Source: Gammaproteobacteria bacterium (lineage in GTDB: Bacteria; Pseudomonadota; Gammaproteobacteria; Pseudomonadales; Pseudohongiellaceae). From it: a stretch of 64,000 nucleotides of DNA. The position numbers were made by a program, and so were the translations under genes. The stretch spans positions 1 through 64,000 of the forward strand of contig JAQWQD010000037.1 of NCBI GenBank assembly GCA_029244985.1, in the 5' to 3' direction. The notes beneath the pieces were generated by a model that worked only from the letters and a program-made list of their open reading frames with translations, did no database searches and was not told the DNA's origin. This document shows positions 27,259 to 37,166 of this stretch, one piece after another. Each line of letters opens with the position of its first letter. The stretch's first letter is position 1.

Positions 27259-29352
27259 ATGACTGATTTATCAATATATAGAAACATAGGTATTTTCGCC
27301 CATGTTGATGCCGGGAAAACCACGACTACAGAGCGCATTCTTAAGCTAACCGGTAAAATCCATAAAACCGGAGAAGTACATGATGGTGCAGCAACAACGG
27401 ATTTCATGGATCAGGAGAAAGAGCGCGGAATCACTATTCAGTCTGCGGCGACCACCTGTTTCTGGCGAGATCACCGCTTCAATATTATAGATACCCCGGG
27501 TCACGTTGATTTCACTGTTGAGGTGTATCGCTCACTTAAAGTTCTGGATGGCGGAGTTGGTGTGTTTTGTGGCTCGGGCGGTGTTGAGCCCCAGTCAGAG
27601 ACTAACTGGCGCTATGCCAATGAGTCAGAAGTATCGCGCATTATCTTCGTTAATAAGTTGGACCGCGTAGGTGCAGACTTCCTCAAAGTTGTTGATCAGG
27701 TCGAAAACGTGCTCGGTGCGAACCCTATGGTCATGGTTTTACCCATCGGCACAGAAGACGATTTCATAGGTATAGTTGACCTCCTCACACGCAAATCACA
27801 TGTTTGGCCTGATCCAGGCAACCCAGAGAAATTCGAAATTGGCGATGTGCCGGAAGACATGGTTGATCAAGTAGAAGAATACCGTGAAAAATTAATTGAA
27901 ATGGCTGTTGAGCAAGATGATGACTTGATGGAGTCCTATCTAGATGGCGAAGAGCCGTCGATAGATGACATTAAACGTTGCATCCGCAAGGGTACAATCG
28001 CTCTGGACTTCTTCCCTACCTATTGTGGTTCTGCGTTCAAAGACAAAGGTATTCAATTGATATTGGATGCGGTTGTTGATTATCTGCCCAACCCAACTGA
28101 AGTTAAAGCTCAGCCTTTGACCGATGAGAAAGGCGAACCCAATGGTGAGTTTGCTCTGATTGATGAGACTGAACCATTTCGCGCATTGGCATTCAAAATC
28201 ATGGAAGACCGCTTTGGCGCGCTAACCTTTACTAGGGTGTATTCCGGTGTGCTAAACAAAGGCGATACTATTTTAAATTCATTTACAGGTAAAACCGAGC
28301 GCATTGGCCGTATGGTAGAAATGCATGCCGATGACCGTAATGAAATTAATAGAGCGCAAGCCGGTGATATTTTCGCTATCGTTGGCATGAAGAATGTGCA
28401 AACAGGCCACACCTTATGCAGCACCGATCAACCCTGCACGCTGGAACCCATGATTTTCCCAGACCCGGTTATATCAATTGCGGTATCACCAAAAGACAAG
28501 ACTAGTGTTGACAAATTAAGCATTGCGATTGGCAAAATGGTGGCGGAAGACCCTTCTTTTCGAGTTGAGACAGACGAAGATTCCGGTGAAACCATCCTCA
28601 AAGGAATGGGCGAGCTTCACCTTGATATTAAGGTCGATATTTTGAATCGTACTTACGGTGTTGATCTGGAAGTAGGCGCGCCTCAGGTAGCCTACCGTGA
28701 AACAATTACCCAGGAAATTGAAGATACCTACACCCATAAGAAGCAGTCAGGTGGTTCCGGCCAATTCGGTAAGATCGATTACCGAATTAAGCCCGGTGAA
28801 CCAGGTACCGGCTACGTATTTAGCTCCAGTGTTGTGGGCGGAAACGTACCGAAAGAATTCTTCCCTGCTGTTGAGAAAGGGTTCCAAGGCATGATGGAGA
28901 ACGGCCCAATAGCCGGCTTTCCGGTACTGGACATAGAAATCGAACTATTCGACGGTGGCTTCCATGCAGTGGATTCATCAGCAGTAGCCTTCGAACTTGC
29001 TGCAAGAGGCGCTTACCGTCAGTCAATGCCTAAAGCCGGACCTGAGTTAATCGAGCCGATCATGAAAGTAGATGTATTTACGCCGGATGATCACGTCGGC
29101 GATGTAATTGGCGATTTAAACCGTCGTCGGGGCATGATTAAAGATCAGGACACTGCGGCCACAGGTGTTCGCATTAAAGCGGATGTGCCTCTTTCAGAAA
29201 TGTTTGGTTACATTAGCAGCCTGCGAACAATGACCTCTGGTCGTGGTCAGTTCTCTATGGAGTTCTCTCGTTACATGCAATGCCCAAGGTCAGTCTCAGA
29301 CGCCGTTGTTGAAGCTGAAAAAGAAAGACAAGAAGCGAAATCCAAGAAGTAA
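27259..29352 (+). CDS. Elongation factor G, probable second copy (EF-G2 type)
   Basis: Translational GTPase that drives ribosomal translocation or recycling. 697 residues from the ATG giving MTDLS; the longer reading uses an unlikely TTG. The GTPase domain has [15 protein letters not shown] (P-loop), [17 protein letters not shown] (switch I/G2), DTPGHVDF (G3) and NKLDRVGAD (G4). Domains II-V follow, with GMGELHLDI and the C-terminal [14 protein letters not shown] [13 protein letters not shown]. It is not beside rpsL, rpsG or tuf, where the primary fusA normally sits, so this is probably the paralogue called fusA2/fusB. Whether it translocates or only recycles ribosomes cannot be told. Confidence 0.92.
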   Translation: MTDLSIYRNIGIFAHVDAGKTTTTERILKLTGKIHKTGEVHDGAATTDFMDQEKERGITIQSAATTCFWRDHRFNIIDTPGHVDFTVEVYRSLKVLDGGVGVFCGSGGVEPQSETNWRYANESEVSRIIFVNKLDRVGADFLKVVDQVENVLGANPMVMVLPIGTEDDFIGIVDLLTRKSHVWPDPGNPEKFEIGDVPEDMVDQVEEYREKLIEMAVEQDDDLMESYLDGEEPSIDDIKRCIRKGTIALDFFPTYCGSAFKDKGIQLILDAVVDYLPNPTEVKAQPLTDEKGEPNGEFALIDETEPFRALAFKIMEDRFGALTFTRVYSGVLNKGDTILNSFTGKTERIGRMVEMHADDRNEINRAQAGDIFAIVGMKNVQTGHTLCSTDQPCTLEPMIFPDPVISIAVSPKDKTSVDKLSIAIGKMVAEDPSFRVETDEDSGETILKGMGELHLDIKVDILNRTYGVDLEVGAPQVAYRETITQEIEDTYTHKKQSGGSGQFGKIDYRIKPGEPGTGYVFSSSVVGGNVPKEFFPAVEKGFQGMMENGPIAGFPVLDIEIELFDGGFHAVDSSAVAFELAARGAYRQSMPKAGPELIEPIMKVDVFTPDDHVGDVIGDLNRRRGMIKDQDTAATGVRIKADVPLSEMFGYISSLRTMTSGRGQFSMEFSRYMQCPRSVSDAVVEAEKERQEAKSKK

Positions 29353-29406
29353 GCAGAAATTCTTGCGAGGGTAGTCACTATTGAAAGCATAATCTTTCGA
29401 AGGCAA

Positions 29407-29433
29407 GCTATCATCGGCGCGATCGGTGATAGC
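29407..29433. repeat. Hairpin-forming inverted repeat after the EF-G gene
   Basis: GCTATCA and TGATAGC pair around a partly paired GC-rich centre, 55 bases after the EF-G stop codon. No T run follows, so it is not a canonical terminator; it may protect the transcript 3' end. Confidence 0.4.
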
Positions 29434-29505
29434 GACATCTCCCCCCTCAGTTCTAATCTGAGTACCGTCAGAACCTTTTAGTTAGAACCCACAAATCCCT
29501 CTTTC

Positions 29506-29608
29506 TTAAGTCATGTATTAAGAAATAACATGAAGCTAATTAGATTCACCTAGCATAAGCGAAGTGAACTCTTCAATTAAGTCATGTATAAAGGAATAAT
29601 ATGAAACT
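29506..29608 (+). repeat. Direct duplication of the leader and start of the metalloprotease gene
   Basis: A 31-base block at 29506-29536 (TTAAGTCATGTAT...ATGAA.CT) recurs at 29577-29607 with four mismatches. The second copy carries the real ribosome site (AAGGA) and start codon of the next gene. The first copy carries a start codon too and encodes MKLIRFT before TAG (29530-29553), mimicking the real MKLLYKF start. It looks like a decayed tandem duplication or a mini-cistron. Confidence 0.6.
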
Positions 29609-32339
29609 TTTATACAAATTCCCCGCATTCCTCCTGCTTGCACTTTTAACGAATTTTGCCTCTGCTGCTCCAGCTGAAATAAAAATAAGTGAGCTCATCA
29701 TGAGCGACTCGGAGATAGCTACGAGAAAGAGTATTGCTGGAACAGCTAGAATCCTAAATTACTTTATCAATACCGAGACCACTTCAGAATTCAAACCCCC
29801 GGAAGAATGGCAATACAAGGTAATCAGAGAATCAACAGCTCGTGCCTCGTCAATACTAAATATCTCTATCAAAGAGACAGTCATACAAAATGAAGCGGAT
29901 GTCGTTGTCTATATCCATAAAGCCCAAAACAGAGACTCACTAAGTGGACAGTGGAGCGTGGATCTCAGCATCAATATCAGTCATCAAAGTGGGCTTGGAG
30001 AGAATAAAGAAGCCATCCATAGTGCGATCGAGCAGGCTACTTGGCGTAATATTTTCTTACATGAGCTGGGTCATTTTTTAGGGTTGGAACATCCCTGGGA
30101 TAAGGACGATGGCGATTGGGCTGTGGATGAGTGGTCTGACTCACATGCCTCAACACGCATGGGTTACAACGAGCACTTAGACGGCAGCAATATTTGGTAC
30201 TCTAGTCTAGATATCGAAGCATTAGAAAATATTTGGGGGAAAGGGGAATGGCTTTCTTTATACAACGGTGTAACACCCGACTCTTCTTTAGAGCTAGCGT
30301 TTAATAACATCGGAATATTTAATTCTTCTGATGCAACGATCTACACATGTTTGCGCGTTTTTACAGATGGACTCCCGGGCTCGGTGGGTGGAATAGGCCA
30401 ATTTGATATCGGTTTTACAATTTACTCATTACCGGACGCAATCATTCAAGTTGCTAAGAGCAGAGCTTTTAATGCTGCAAATGCCCTTAACGAAAATGCA
30501 CAGACCCCTGATTGTAGCGGAAAATTTGAAACAACGACTGGAATCTTTACGGATATTATTCAAGCTAACGGCCAGACTCTGGAAACCACCTGGAGCCTGA
30601 CTGACTCGACTAATCTTCTGTTGACACTACAAAGCGCTGTGACTTTAGAAGCTCCTGCCTCCACCCCAAAACTCTCAGCGCTTACTTTTAGTCCTGCTAA
30701 AAATTCTAAAACAATGCCGGTGGAGAACAATATAGGCATAACATTTAGTTCTCCACTCACAAAAGGTGAGGGCTTAATTACTCTCAAAGATTCTGACGGT
30801 AATACAGTGGAATCTTATCAGGCTAGTTCTAGTGCAAGCATAACGATTACAGGCGCAAGTCTATCAATAAATCCTACCGCTATATTGGCGTCTGATAAAA
30901 GCTACTCTATAAATATTCCCATCGGCGCACTGCGGGACTCCACAGGAAACAATCTTGGGGAAGCAATCGATTATGATTTTAAAACTCAAATCGATGTCGC
31001 CTTCATGCTGCTGGGATATAACGGGACTACCCTCTACGAAACCACCGACTCCTTTAAAGCTCAAGCTGAATTAGCTACGACCCAGATGGCCTTGCTCAGC
31101 TTTAACCGACTGAATTCTTATAGAACCCATATGCTGCCTATTAGTTCTCGCGATGGTGAATATGCCCAATCAAAGGCAGAAATAGAAGCCATTGATTCAG
31201 CTCTCGATAATTGGGGCTCCGACGATGTTCTCTCAAATTTTTATTATGAGTTTAAACGCCACCCAACTGCTTTGAGCAATCCTACAGCAGAACAGATCAG
31301 CGTCCTTAATAACTTACGAGATTGGTTAGTAGAAAATAAGAAGGGAGCGGCTAACTGGAAAGATACTGAGCTTGGGAAAGAACATTACCAATGGATTATG
31401 GACAAGGTATTTCTCGCGTGCTCTCCAGCCGTTCGCTTCTTGCTAGACGGGCTGAGAATGCCAGCAGGTTTTGACGTAAAGGAATACAGGACCATAGGAA
31501 TAATATTGTCTAGTGATGATTCCTATAATGCGGGAGCGGCCGCATCTAGTTTTTCTTCTTGGGGAGCAAAACACTGGAATATTTTAAATTCAGATGGCGT
31601 TGAATACACACAATACCAACCTTTCTTTTTCGATGATCATAGCGATACATCCGGCGGAGCCGGCGGCCAGAGCCTTGAAAAGATTAAGATAGCTAATGCA
31701 AAGGTTGACGTGCACGAGCTCATACATACTCAGGGCGGAGGTCACGACCAAGACCCTAGTTGTGTTTCACCCTATTCAATTATGGCCGCGTGCGATACAG
31801 GAGACTTTTTTGCCTACCCGATTTATAACAGAGTTTATATTACGGGGTGGCTGCCTGAGACGACTATTACGACTGACCCTTCACTAATTCAAGACAGTTA
31901 TAATGCAACTGACCCGACCAAGAAATACCTCTTGAAGTTAGGCGATTTTCGATACCAGGAATTATTCAATGGCTCTTGGTACCAATACAGAGTGCCATCT
32001 CTCTCAAAAACATTGGAAAGCTGTAAGACGAGCGCAGGCACTTTTGGTGACGATGGAAATTCTATAGATCCGTTAGGGACTTGCGGGCAATTAGTGGTCG
32101 ATCAGTCATGCATCGTATCAAGTTCTTTCTATGATAATGAACTTAAAATGAACGTGACTATGCGAGATTTTCAGGCTTGCGAATTCATCGATCTTGAAAA
32201 AGATTTATCGTATGAATTATTTGCGAAATTTCTAAGTAGAATAGACGGAAGCGCACAAGACTATAGTGGCGCGGTAGACCGGGAGGCGCTTGTCATGGAG
32301 CAGACCAATGCTGCGGCCAGGCAGGCGCTAAGTAATTAA
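29601..32339 (+). CDS. Exported protein with two metzincin zinc-protease motifs
   Basis: 912 residues with a signal peptide (to about residue 23, ASAAP). The N-terminal part holds HELGHFLGLEH (His154, His158, His164) with a Met-turn in STRMGYN (Met187): a matrixin-like metzincin. A region with a Big_5/SbsA-like Ig pattern follows (about 350-470; LSALTFSPAKNSKTMPVENN, TLKDSDGNTV, IPIGALRDSTGNNL). The C-terminal part holds a second HELIHTQGGGH (His705, His709, His715) with a possible Met-turn SIMAAC (Met728). Both match HExxHxxGxxH. It is probably a secreted or surface protease. No propeptide or cysteine switch is obvious. It is flanked by a duplicated leader. Confidence 0.75.
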   Translation: MKLLYKFPAFLLLALLTNFASAAPAEIKISELIMSDSEIATRKSIAGTARILNYFINTETTSEFKPPEEWQYKVIRESTARASSILNISIKETVIQNEADVVVYIHKAQNRDSLSGQWSVDLSINISHQSGLGENKEAIHSAIEQATWRNIFLHELGHFLGLEHPWDKDDGDWAVDEWSDSHASTRMGYNEHLDGSNIWYSSLDIEALENIWGKGEWLSLYNGVTPDSSLELAFNNIGIFNSSDATIYTCLRVFTDGLPGSVGGIGQFDIGFTIYSLPDAIIQVAKSRAFNAANALNENAQTPDCSGKFETTTGIFTDIIQANGQTLETTWSLTDSTNLLLTLQSAVTLEAPASTPKLSALTFSPAKNSKTMPVENNIGITFSSPLTKGEGLITLKDSDGNTVESYQASSSASITITGASLSINPTAILASDKSYSINIPIGALRDSTGNNLGEAIDYDFKTQIDVAFMLLGYNGTTLYETTDSFKAQAELATTQMALLSFNRLNSYRTHMLPISSRDGEYAQSKAEIEAIDSALDNWGSDDVLSNFYYEFKRHPTALSNPTAEQISVLNNLRDWLVENKKGAANWKDTELGKEHYQWIMDKVFLACSPAVRFLLDGLRMPAGFDVKEYRTIGIILSSDDSYNAGAAASSFSSWGAKHWNILNSDGVEYTQYQPFFFDDHSDTSGGAGGQSLEKIKIANAKVDVHELIHTQGGGHDQDPSCVSPYSIMAACDTGDFFAYPIYNRVYITGWLPETTITTDPSLIQDSYNATDPTKKYLLKLGDFRYQELFNGSWYQYRVPSLSKTLESCKTSAGTFGDDGNSIDPLGTCGQLVVDQSCIVSSSFYDNELKMNVTMRDFQACEFIDLEKDLSYELFAKFLSRIDGSAQDYSGAVDREALVMEQTNAAARQALSN

Positions 32340-32372
32340 ATTTATAGATGAATCTACCTCTAATTTAACTTT

Positions 32373-33329
32373 CTAGTCTTTAGAATCTGGTACCCAATTT
32401 TGGAGCCAGCTAGGCTCGGCAAGAATATCTAACCGTTCGTTTACTTTATACATCCGAGGGAAAATTCCACTGCCTTCTAGTTCTCGATTCTTAATAGCTA
32501 TTAACGCAGCACGTAAATCTAGAACATCTTCAGTCGCGAGCAGCGGAAGTCCTGGCGCACTGCTTCGATGGGCGCCATATAGCTCGGCATCAAACTTGGC
32601 ATTCTCAAGCAGTGTTTCTGCCCCTACCAAATAGTCACCCATATTGCTGGTGGGAAGAAACGCATAAAGGGCGCCCGGGTAAATAAAATCACCAGAAAAT
32701 ATCATCCCACTTTTAGTATCCAACAAGGAAACCGAATCCTCTGTATGCCCAGGTGTATATAGTACTTGCAACACCCGTTCGCCTAAATCCAGGGACGAGT
32801 TTATGGGTAACCACTCGTCAATTTCTAAAGTAGGTGCTGCTATTCCTTCGGAAGAGCCTAAATGTTCAGCCCAAGTTAATTTCAGCGAATTAGATTCTGC
32901 ACGCCTGCGCAAATAAGGAAGATCGATTACAGCAACATTCTCAAAAGTAATTGTGTTACCAATGTGATCATAGTGAAAGTGAGAGGGGATGAAAGTAATG
33001 GGAAGGTCTGTTAATGAATTGGTGACAGGGCGAATATCTCTAAGCCCTGGCCCAGCATCGAAAAGAATTGCGGATTCAGTTCCTAAAATAAGATAACTAA
33101 AATTTTGCTGATAATACCGTGGCTCCCCAATTGCAAAAGTTTGTGAATCTATTTGATCTACAAGAAAATAGTCGTCATACCAATAACTCGAGCCACTCTC
33201 TTCGACAACATCAAGCAATGGAGGAGGCGCTGAAGATCCAGGCAACTCAAATAACAAAAAGTGTCGCTGCCAAACAGCTAACATTACAAAACTAGTTGTA
33301 AGCAACACAGCAAATACTAATTTTTTCAT
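32373..33329 (-). CDS. Exported MBL-fold metallo-hydrolase
   Basis: Metallo-beta-lactamase-fold hydrolase; class and substrate unknown. The zinc motif HFHYDH is present (about residue 118 from the chosen start), with downstream ligands in TPGHTEDS and FSGDFIYPG and a further GAHRSS. A start at 33329 (MKKLVFAVLL) gives a normal signal peptide or anchor; the longer reading adds 21 residues with no signal character. The sequence is glyoxalase-II/class-B-lactamase-like rather than a phosphodiesterase. It is convergent with the double-metzincin gene and divergent from the tandem paralogues. Confidence 0.82.
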   Translation of the reverse strand: MKKLVFAVLLTTSFVMLAVWQRHFLLFELPGSSAPPPLLDVVEESGSSYWYDDYFLVDQIDSQTFAIGEPRYYQQNFSYLILGTESAILFDAGPGLRDIRPVTNSLTDLPITFIPSHFHYDHIGNTITFENVAVIDLPYLRRRAESNSLKLTWAEHLGSSEGIAAPTLEIDEWLPINSSLDLGERVLQVLYTPGHTEDSVSLLDTKSGMIFSGDFIYPGALYAFLPTSNMGDYLVGAETLLENAKFDAELYGAHRSSAPGLPLLATEDVLDLRAALIAIKNRELEGSGIFPRMYKVNERLDILAEPSWLQNWVPDSKD

Positions 33330-33567
33330 AGGCACAATTATTGAGTTGGAGCTCCTAATAGTCATACAGAACTTTGGTTCAATCAAACGCAATTTCCGAA
33401 TGTTTCCAAGTTCTATGACAAATTCACTTCAGCTCACCCGCTTTACTGATTCACTTATCCGACTCTCCTACAATTAGTCGCTCTTGAGTATTCTCAATTC
33501 TGATAATGTGTTGTAATAACAGCAACTAACAAAAACTATGAGCATAAAAATCAGGGGGCTCCCCAAA

Positions 33568-34593
33568 ATGACAGTCCTGTTAAAAAACACACTAAGAAGC
33601 GGATTCATACTGGCCTGCGCTTCCCTGGCTTGGTCCGGCGCCGTTGCGCAAACCTCTGAGCGTCCGAACCTTGAAGGAATCTGGACAAATGCCTCTTTGA
33701 CTAGCCTGCAACGGCCGCAAGGCGTAGACAGCTTGATCGTGTCACCGGAGGAAGCCAGAGTCATTGCCGCAGCTACGCCAATAGCCGGTATTGAAGGTGG
33801 CTTGGACGAAGGAGATGGCGTCAATGACACGCCAGAAGCAGGTGCCGATGATTTTGGCACCAGAGCCTATAACAATTTCTGGGTCAGCCCTGGCTCGAAT
33901 CTGGCTCTAATTAAAGGCGAATATCGCACTTCTTATATTGTTGAACCTGAGAGTGGCCGCATCCCCCGCCTAGAAGCACCAAATTTTGATTTCGAGCGAG
34001 CTAATTTTGGTAATCGCTACGCAACTGGTGTGGCAGACTATAGCGGCCCTGAGGCATTTCCTAATGCGGAACGCTGCCTTTTAGGTTTTGGCAATAAAGC
34101 GGGGCCAGGCATGATGGGTGCCCTTTACAACAATACCTACCAATTCGTGCAAACTGATGACTATGTGATGATTTTAGTTGAGATGGTGCATGATGCTCGA
34201 ATTATTCCTATTTTTGACACACCTCAAGAAGCAAGAGCTAATCGCCGGCCACAGCCCTTAGAACAATGGTTTGGTGATTCTGTGGGCTGGTATGAAGATG
34301 GTGAGCTGGTGGTAGAAACTACAAACATCCACCCACAACAGATGAGTCAGAGCTCTATACCAATTACGAAAGAAGGTCGAGTTATAGAAAAATTCAGTCG
34401 TTACGCTGATAACGAAATTTTTTATCAGTTCACTGTTGAAGACAGTAATATTTACCGTCAAACATGGACTGCTGAATTGAGCTTCTATGCCTCGCCTGAA
34501 CCCTGGTACGAATATGCCTGCCATGAAGGGAATTATTCGATGCCCGGCTCTTTAGCTGGCGCTCGTCGCTTAGAAAGGGACGCTGGAGAGTAA
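33568..34593 (+). CDS. Exported protein of unknown function, tandem paralogue 1
   Basis: 341 residues from the ATG at 33568, which has an AGGGGG ribosome site; an ATG 30 bases earlier is less likely. There is a signal peptide (to about residue 28, GAVAQ). The mature part is conserved with the next gene: LEGIWTNAS, RTSYIVEPESGRIPR, EMVHDARIIP, GWYEDGELVVETTN and YEYACHEGNY near the C-terminus. I recognise this as a family common in soil and marine bacteria without an assigned function. No metal or catalytic motif is certain, though the conserved His/Asp/Glu set could form one. Confidence 0.7.
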   Translation: MTVLLKNTLRSGFILACASLAWSGAVAQTSERPNLEGIWTNASLTSLQRPQGVDSLIVSPEEARVIAAATPIAGIEGGLDEGDGVNDTPEAGADDFGTRAYNNFWVSPGSNLALIKGEYRTSYIVEPESGRIPRLEAPNFDFERANFGNRYATGVADYSGPEAFPNAERCLLGFGNKAGPGMMGALYNNTYQFVQTDDYVMILVEMVHDARIIPIFDTPQEARANRRPQPLEQWFGDSVGWYEDGELVVETTNIHPQQMSQSSIPITKEGRVIEKFSRYADNEIFYQFTVEDSNIYRQTWTAELSFYASPEPWYEYACHEGNYSMPGSLAGARRLERDAGE

Positions 34594-34682
34594 TTTAAAT
34601 CTATAAGTTCGCTTAAGGAGAGAAGTAAGAACTTTTTAACTGACTCCATAATGACGGTCGCAAAAGCCAAAGGTGCAAAACA

Positions 34683-35720
34683 ATGAAAACCAAATTGCTA
34701 CTATTAGTTTCAGCATTGATCGCTCCAATTAGTTTGTCCTTCGCTCAATCCAACGAAGATTATGCCGTTCCTCGAACAGAATGGGATCAGCCTGATTTAC
34801 AAGGTGTTTGGAACTTTAATTCCGAAACGCCTATGCAAAGGCCTGAAGAATTAGGGAACCGCGAATTCTTAACCCAAGAAGAAATAACTCAGGCCCGGAT
34901 TGATCGGGCTGCGAATCGTGCCGCAGCGGATGCTCGGGAAGCCGAGCTTAATGTTAACCCTGAAGCACCCCCAATAGCAGAAAGGTCTGGTGGCTATAAC
35001 GACTTCTGGTTCGAAGGAGCAGCAATTGGCGAAAATATTCGCACTTCTCTCATTACTTACCCACTCAATGGCCGCTTTCCAGAAAGAGTAGAAGGCTCAA
35101 TGTTGCATACAGCAAATCTGGGTCCCGATGTACCTGGCGATCGTCCGGTCCGTGCCGTTTTCGGCGGCATCGCAAAAGACGGCCCTGAGGACCGCGGCCT
35201 TTCTGAGCGCTGTATGATCGGCTTTAATGCTGGCCCACCATTATCAGGTGGAGGCTACAATGCCAACATTCAGATAATCCAGAATCGTGACCATGCGGTC
35301 ATCATGACCGAGATGGTTCATGACGCTCGCATTGTGCCGCTCGATAATGATCGCTCTCTAGATGACAATATTCGCCTATGGACTGGAGATTCTCGCGGCT
35401 ACTATGAGGGCGATACATTAGTCGTCGAAACTAAAAACTTTAGTGAGCTAATACCTAGCTTTCCCCCTTTTGGTACAGCCAAAGATAAAGTCTTAACTGA
35501 ACGATTTACTCGCATGAATTACAGCACCATCGATTATCAGTGGACATTAGAGGACCCTTCTACATTTACCGATACGATTACTGCCCAGTTACCAATGACG
35601 AAAGTCGCTGGTCAGCTTTACGAATACGCGTGTCATGAAGGCAACTACGGGATGATCAATATTTTGCGTGGTGCCCGTGCTGATGAGCGACGTGCGAATG
35701 AACCTGGAAGCAGTAACTGA
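34683..35720 (+). CDS. Exported protein of unknown function, tandem paralogue 2
   Basis: 345 residues with a signal peptide (MKTKLLLLVSALIAPISLSFAQ). It shares the whole architecture of the preceding gene: LQGVWNFNS, RTSLITYPLNGRFPERV, EMVHDARIVPLD, GDSRGYYEGDTLVVETKNF and YEYACHEGNYGM. A charged insertion around residues 75-100 (rich in A, R, E) differs. The two genes are 89 bases apart on one strand, so they arose by tandem duplication and have diverged considerably. Function is unknown. Confidence 0.7.
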   Translation: MKTKLLLLVSALIAPISLSFAQSNEDYAVPRTEWDQPDLQGVWNFNSETPMQRPEELGNREFLTQEEITQARIDRAANRAAADAREAELNVNPEAPPIAERSGGYNDFWFEGAAIGENIRTSLITYPLNGRFPERVEGSMLHTANLGPDVPGDRPVRAVFGGIAKDGPEDRGLSERCMIGFNAGPPLSGGGYNANIQIIQNRDHAVIMTEMVHDARIVPLDNDRSLDDNIRLWTGDSRGYYEGDTLVVETKNFSELIPSFPPFGTAKDKVLTERFTRMNYSTIDYQWTLEDPSTFTDTITAQLPMTKVAGQLYEYACHEGNYGMINILRGARADERRANEPGSSN

Positions 35721-35777
35721 AGGTCGTCATTACCCTTGATCAATCGTTTGACCAAATGTAACTCTGTCTTGCATCTA

Positions 35778-37166
35778 TTAGGCGTTAAATAATTTTTTTA
35801 GATGGTCGTTCAACATACGTCCATTAGGGTCTAAGGACTCACGAATCGCTATGAAGTCTTCATAACGCGGATAAAGCTGACTGAGTTCAGTGTGCCCCAA
35901 ACTATGAATCTTGCCCCAGTGAGGGCGGCCACCGTATTTCCAGAAGATTGGCTCGATAATATCGAAGTATGGACGATAATCTTCCCCCGCAGTCCTGTGA
36001 ATGGATATGGTCGCATGAGGCTCATCACCATAAGCCATACTTAGCCAAGGCGACTCTGGTTTGACGTAGCGGTATTCCAATGGAAACGCAACATCGATAG
36101 CTTCATCGTAAATTGTTTTAAGTATTTCCCGTACACAATCTGCACCTACTTCTGCCGGAACTGAATACTCCATTTCGTTGAACGGATTACTGCGAATATT
36201 CGATAATAGTTTATAGGATAGGTCTACCGCTTCACTCACTTCGGCATTAATTGCCAAGGCATTGTTCATTGCCAATTTTTCTGCAGGTACCGCATCGACA
36301 CCTAATGGTCGGAGATCGGCAAGTGTTACTTCCTCGGCAGGAATTATTGTCTGACCTATGGGCTCTTCCGACTCATCAATTTGCAGAACCAAGGAAAAAT
36401 CAGAGTAAACCAGCGGAAAGATTTCAAAATGGCGATGGTTCGCAGCCAACTCATCAAAATTCGCCAGTATGTCTTCGGTTGGCGCTGTCCATTCTCGTTT
36501 CTTGAGCTTATACGCAGCACGGTTCTGCATACGAATCTGAGTTACAACACCCAAAGCGCCAACATTCACCCTCGCTGCATCGAAAAGATCACCATCGCTG
36601 GCATCTAAATCCTTGATATCGCCATTAGGAGTAATTAGTCGCAATGCCGTAATGTACCCAGACAAGCTGTTAAAATTTAGTCCTGTACCATGAGTACCTG
36701 TCGCTGTAGCGCCAGCAACTGTTTGTCTATCAATATCCGGCAAGTTGAGCATGCCTTGACCAATCTCATTAAGAGGCGCACCCAGATCGCCCAATCTGGA
36801 TCCCGCGCCAAAAGTTGCCTCCATAGATTCGTTATCATATTCCAGAATCCCATTCAGTTGATCGGTAACGACAAGATGTCCATCAGTTGGAACCAGAGGA
36901 CTGAACGAATGCCCGGAGCCAACAGGTCTGATAGGGCCAGTTGTCCTTTTTAACAATTCGACTAGCTGATCTTCACTAGAAATATCGTATCGACCCTGCG
37001 GCTGGCAAGACAAGCCTCCGGACCAATTCCGCCAGGGTGTTGACTGGGCAATTGCTGTACTGTTGATGGCATAGGCACCAAATAGCGCTGCTCTTAAGCT
37101 GGAGGCAAGAAATGAACGGCGCGTTAGGTTTTTGTACGCTCGGCGTTGTAAATAAGAATTTTTCAT
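35778..37166 (-). CDS. Tat-exported FAD-linked oxidase (VAO/aldonolactone oxidase type)
   Basis: Flavoprotein oxidase or dehydrogenase of the vanillyl-alcohol-oxidase superfamily. The 462-residue product begins with a Tat signal (TRRSFLASSLRAALFG). The FAD domain has RPVGSGHSFSPLV, where the histidine is the covalent FAD site in L-gulono/D-arabinono-lactone oxidases, and ATATGTHGTGL. The C-terminal part ends HWGKIHSLG...RESLDPNGRMLNDHLKKLF, typical of the ALO domain. The substrate may be a sugar lactone or polyol. It is the last gene of a coupled operon and overlaps the cytochrome c gene by 4 bases, suggesting that electrons pass to that cytochrome. Confidence 0.85.
   Translation of the reverse strand: MKNSYLQRRAYKNLTRRSFLASSLRAALFGAYAINSTAIAQSTPWRNWSGGLSCQPQGRYDISSEDQLVELLKRTTGPIRPVGSGHSFSPLVPTDGHLVVTDQLNGILEYDNESMEATFGAGSRLGDLGAPLNEIGQGMLNLPDIDRQTVAGATATGTHGTGLNFNSLSGYITALRLITPNGDIKDLDASDGDLFDAARVNVGALGVVTQIRMQNRAAYKLKKREWTAPTEDILANFDELAANHRHFEIFPLVYSDFSLVLQIDESEEPIGQTIIPAEEVTLADLRPLGVDAVPAEKLAMNNALAINAEVSEAVDLSYKLLSNIRSNPFNEMEYSVPAEVGADCVREILKTIYDEAIDVAFPLEYRYVKPESPWLSMAYGDEPHATISIHRTAGEDYRPYFDIIEPIFWKYGGRPHWGKIHSLGHTELSQLYPRYEDFIAIRESLDPNGRMLNDHLKKLFNA

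Noticed and set aside
33474..33860. 128-codon minus-strand open frame over the start of tandem paralogue 1
   Set aside because: It is antisense to a gene with a clear signal peptide and family motifs; serine/proline-rich translation has no domain.
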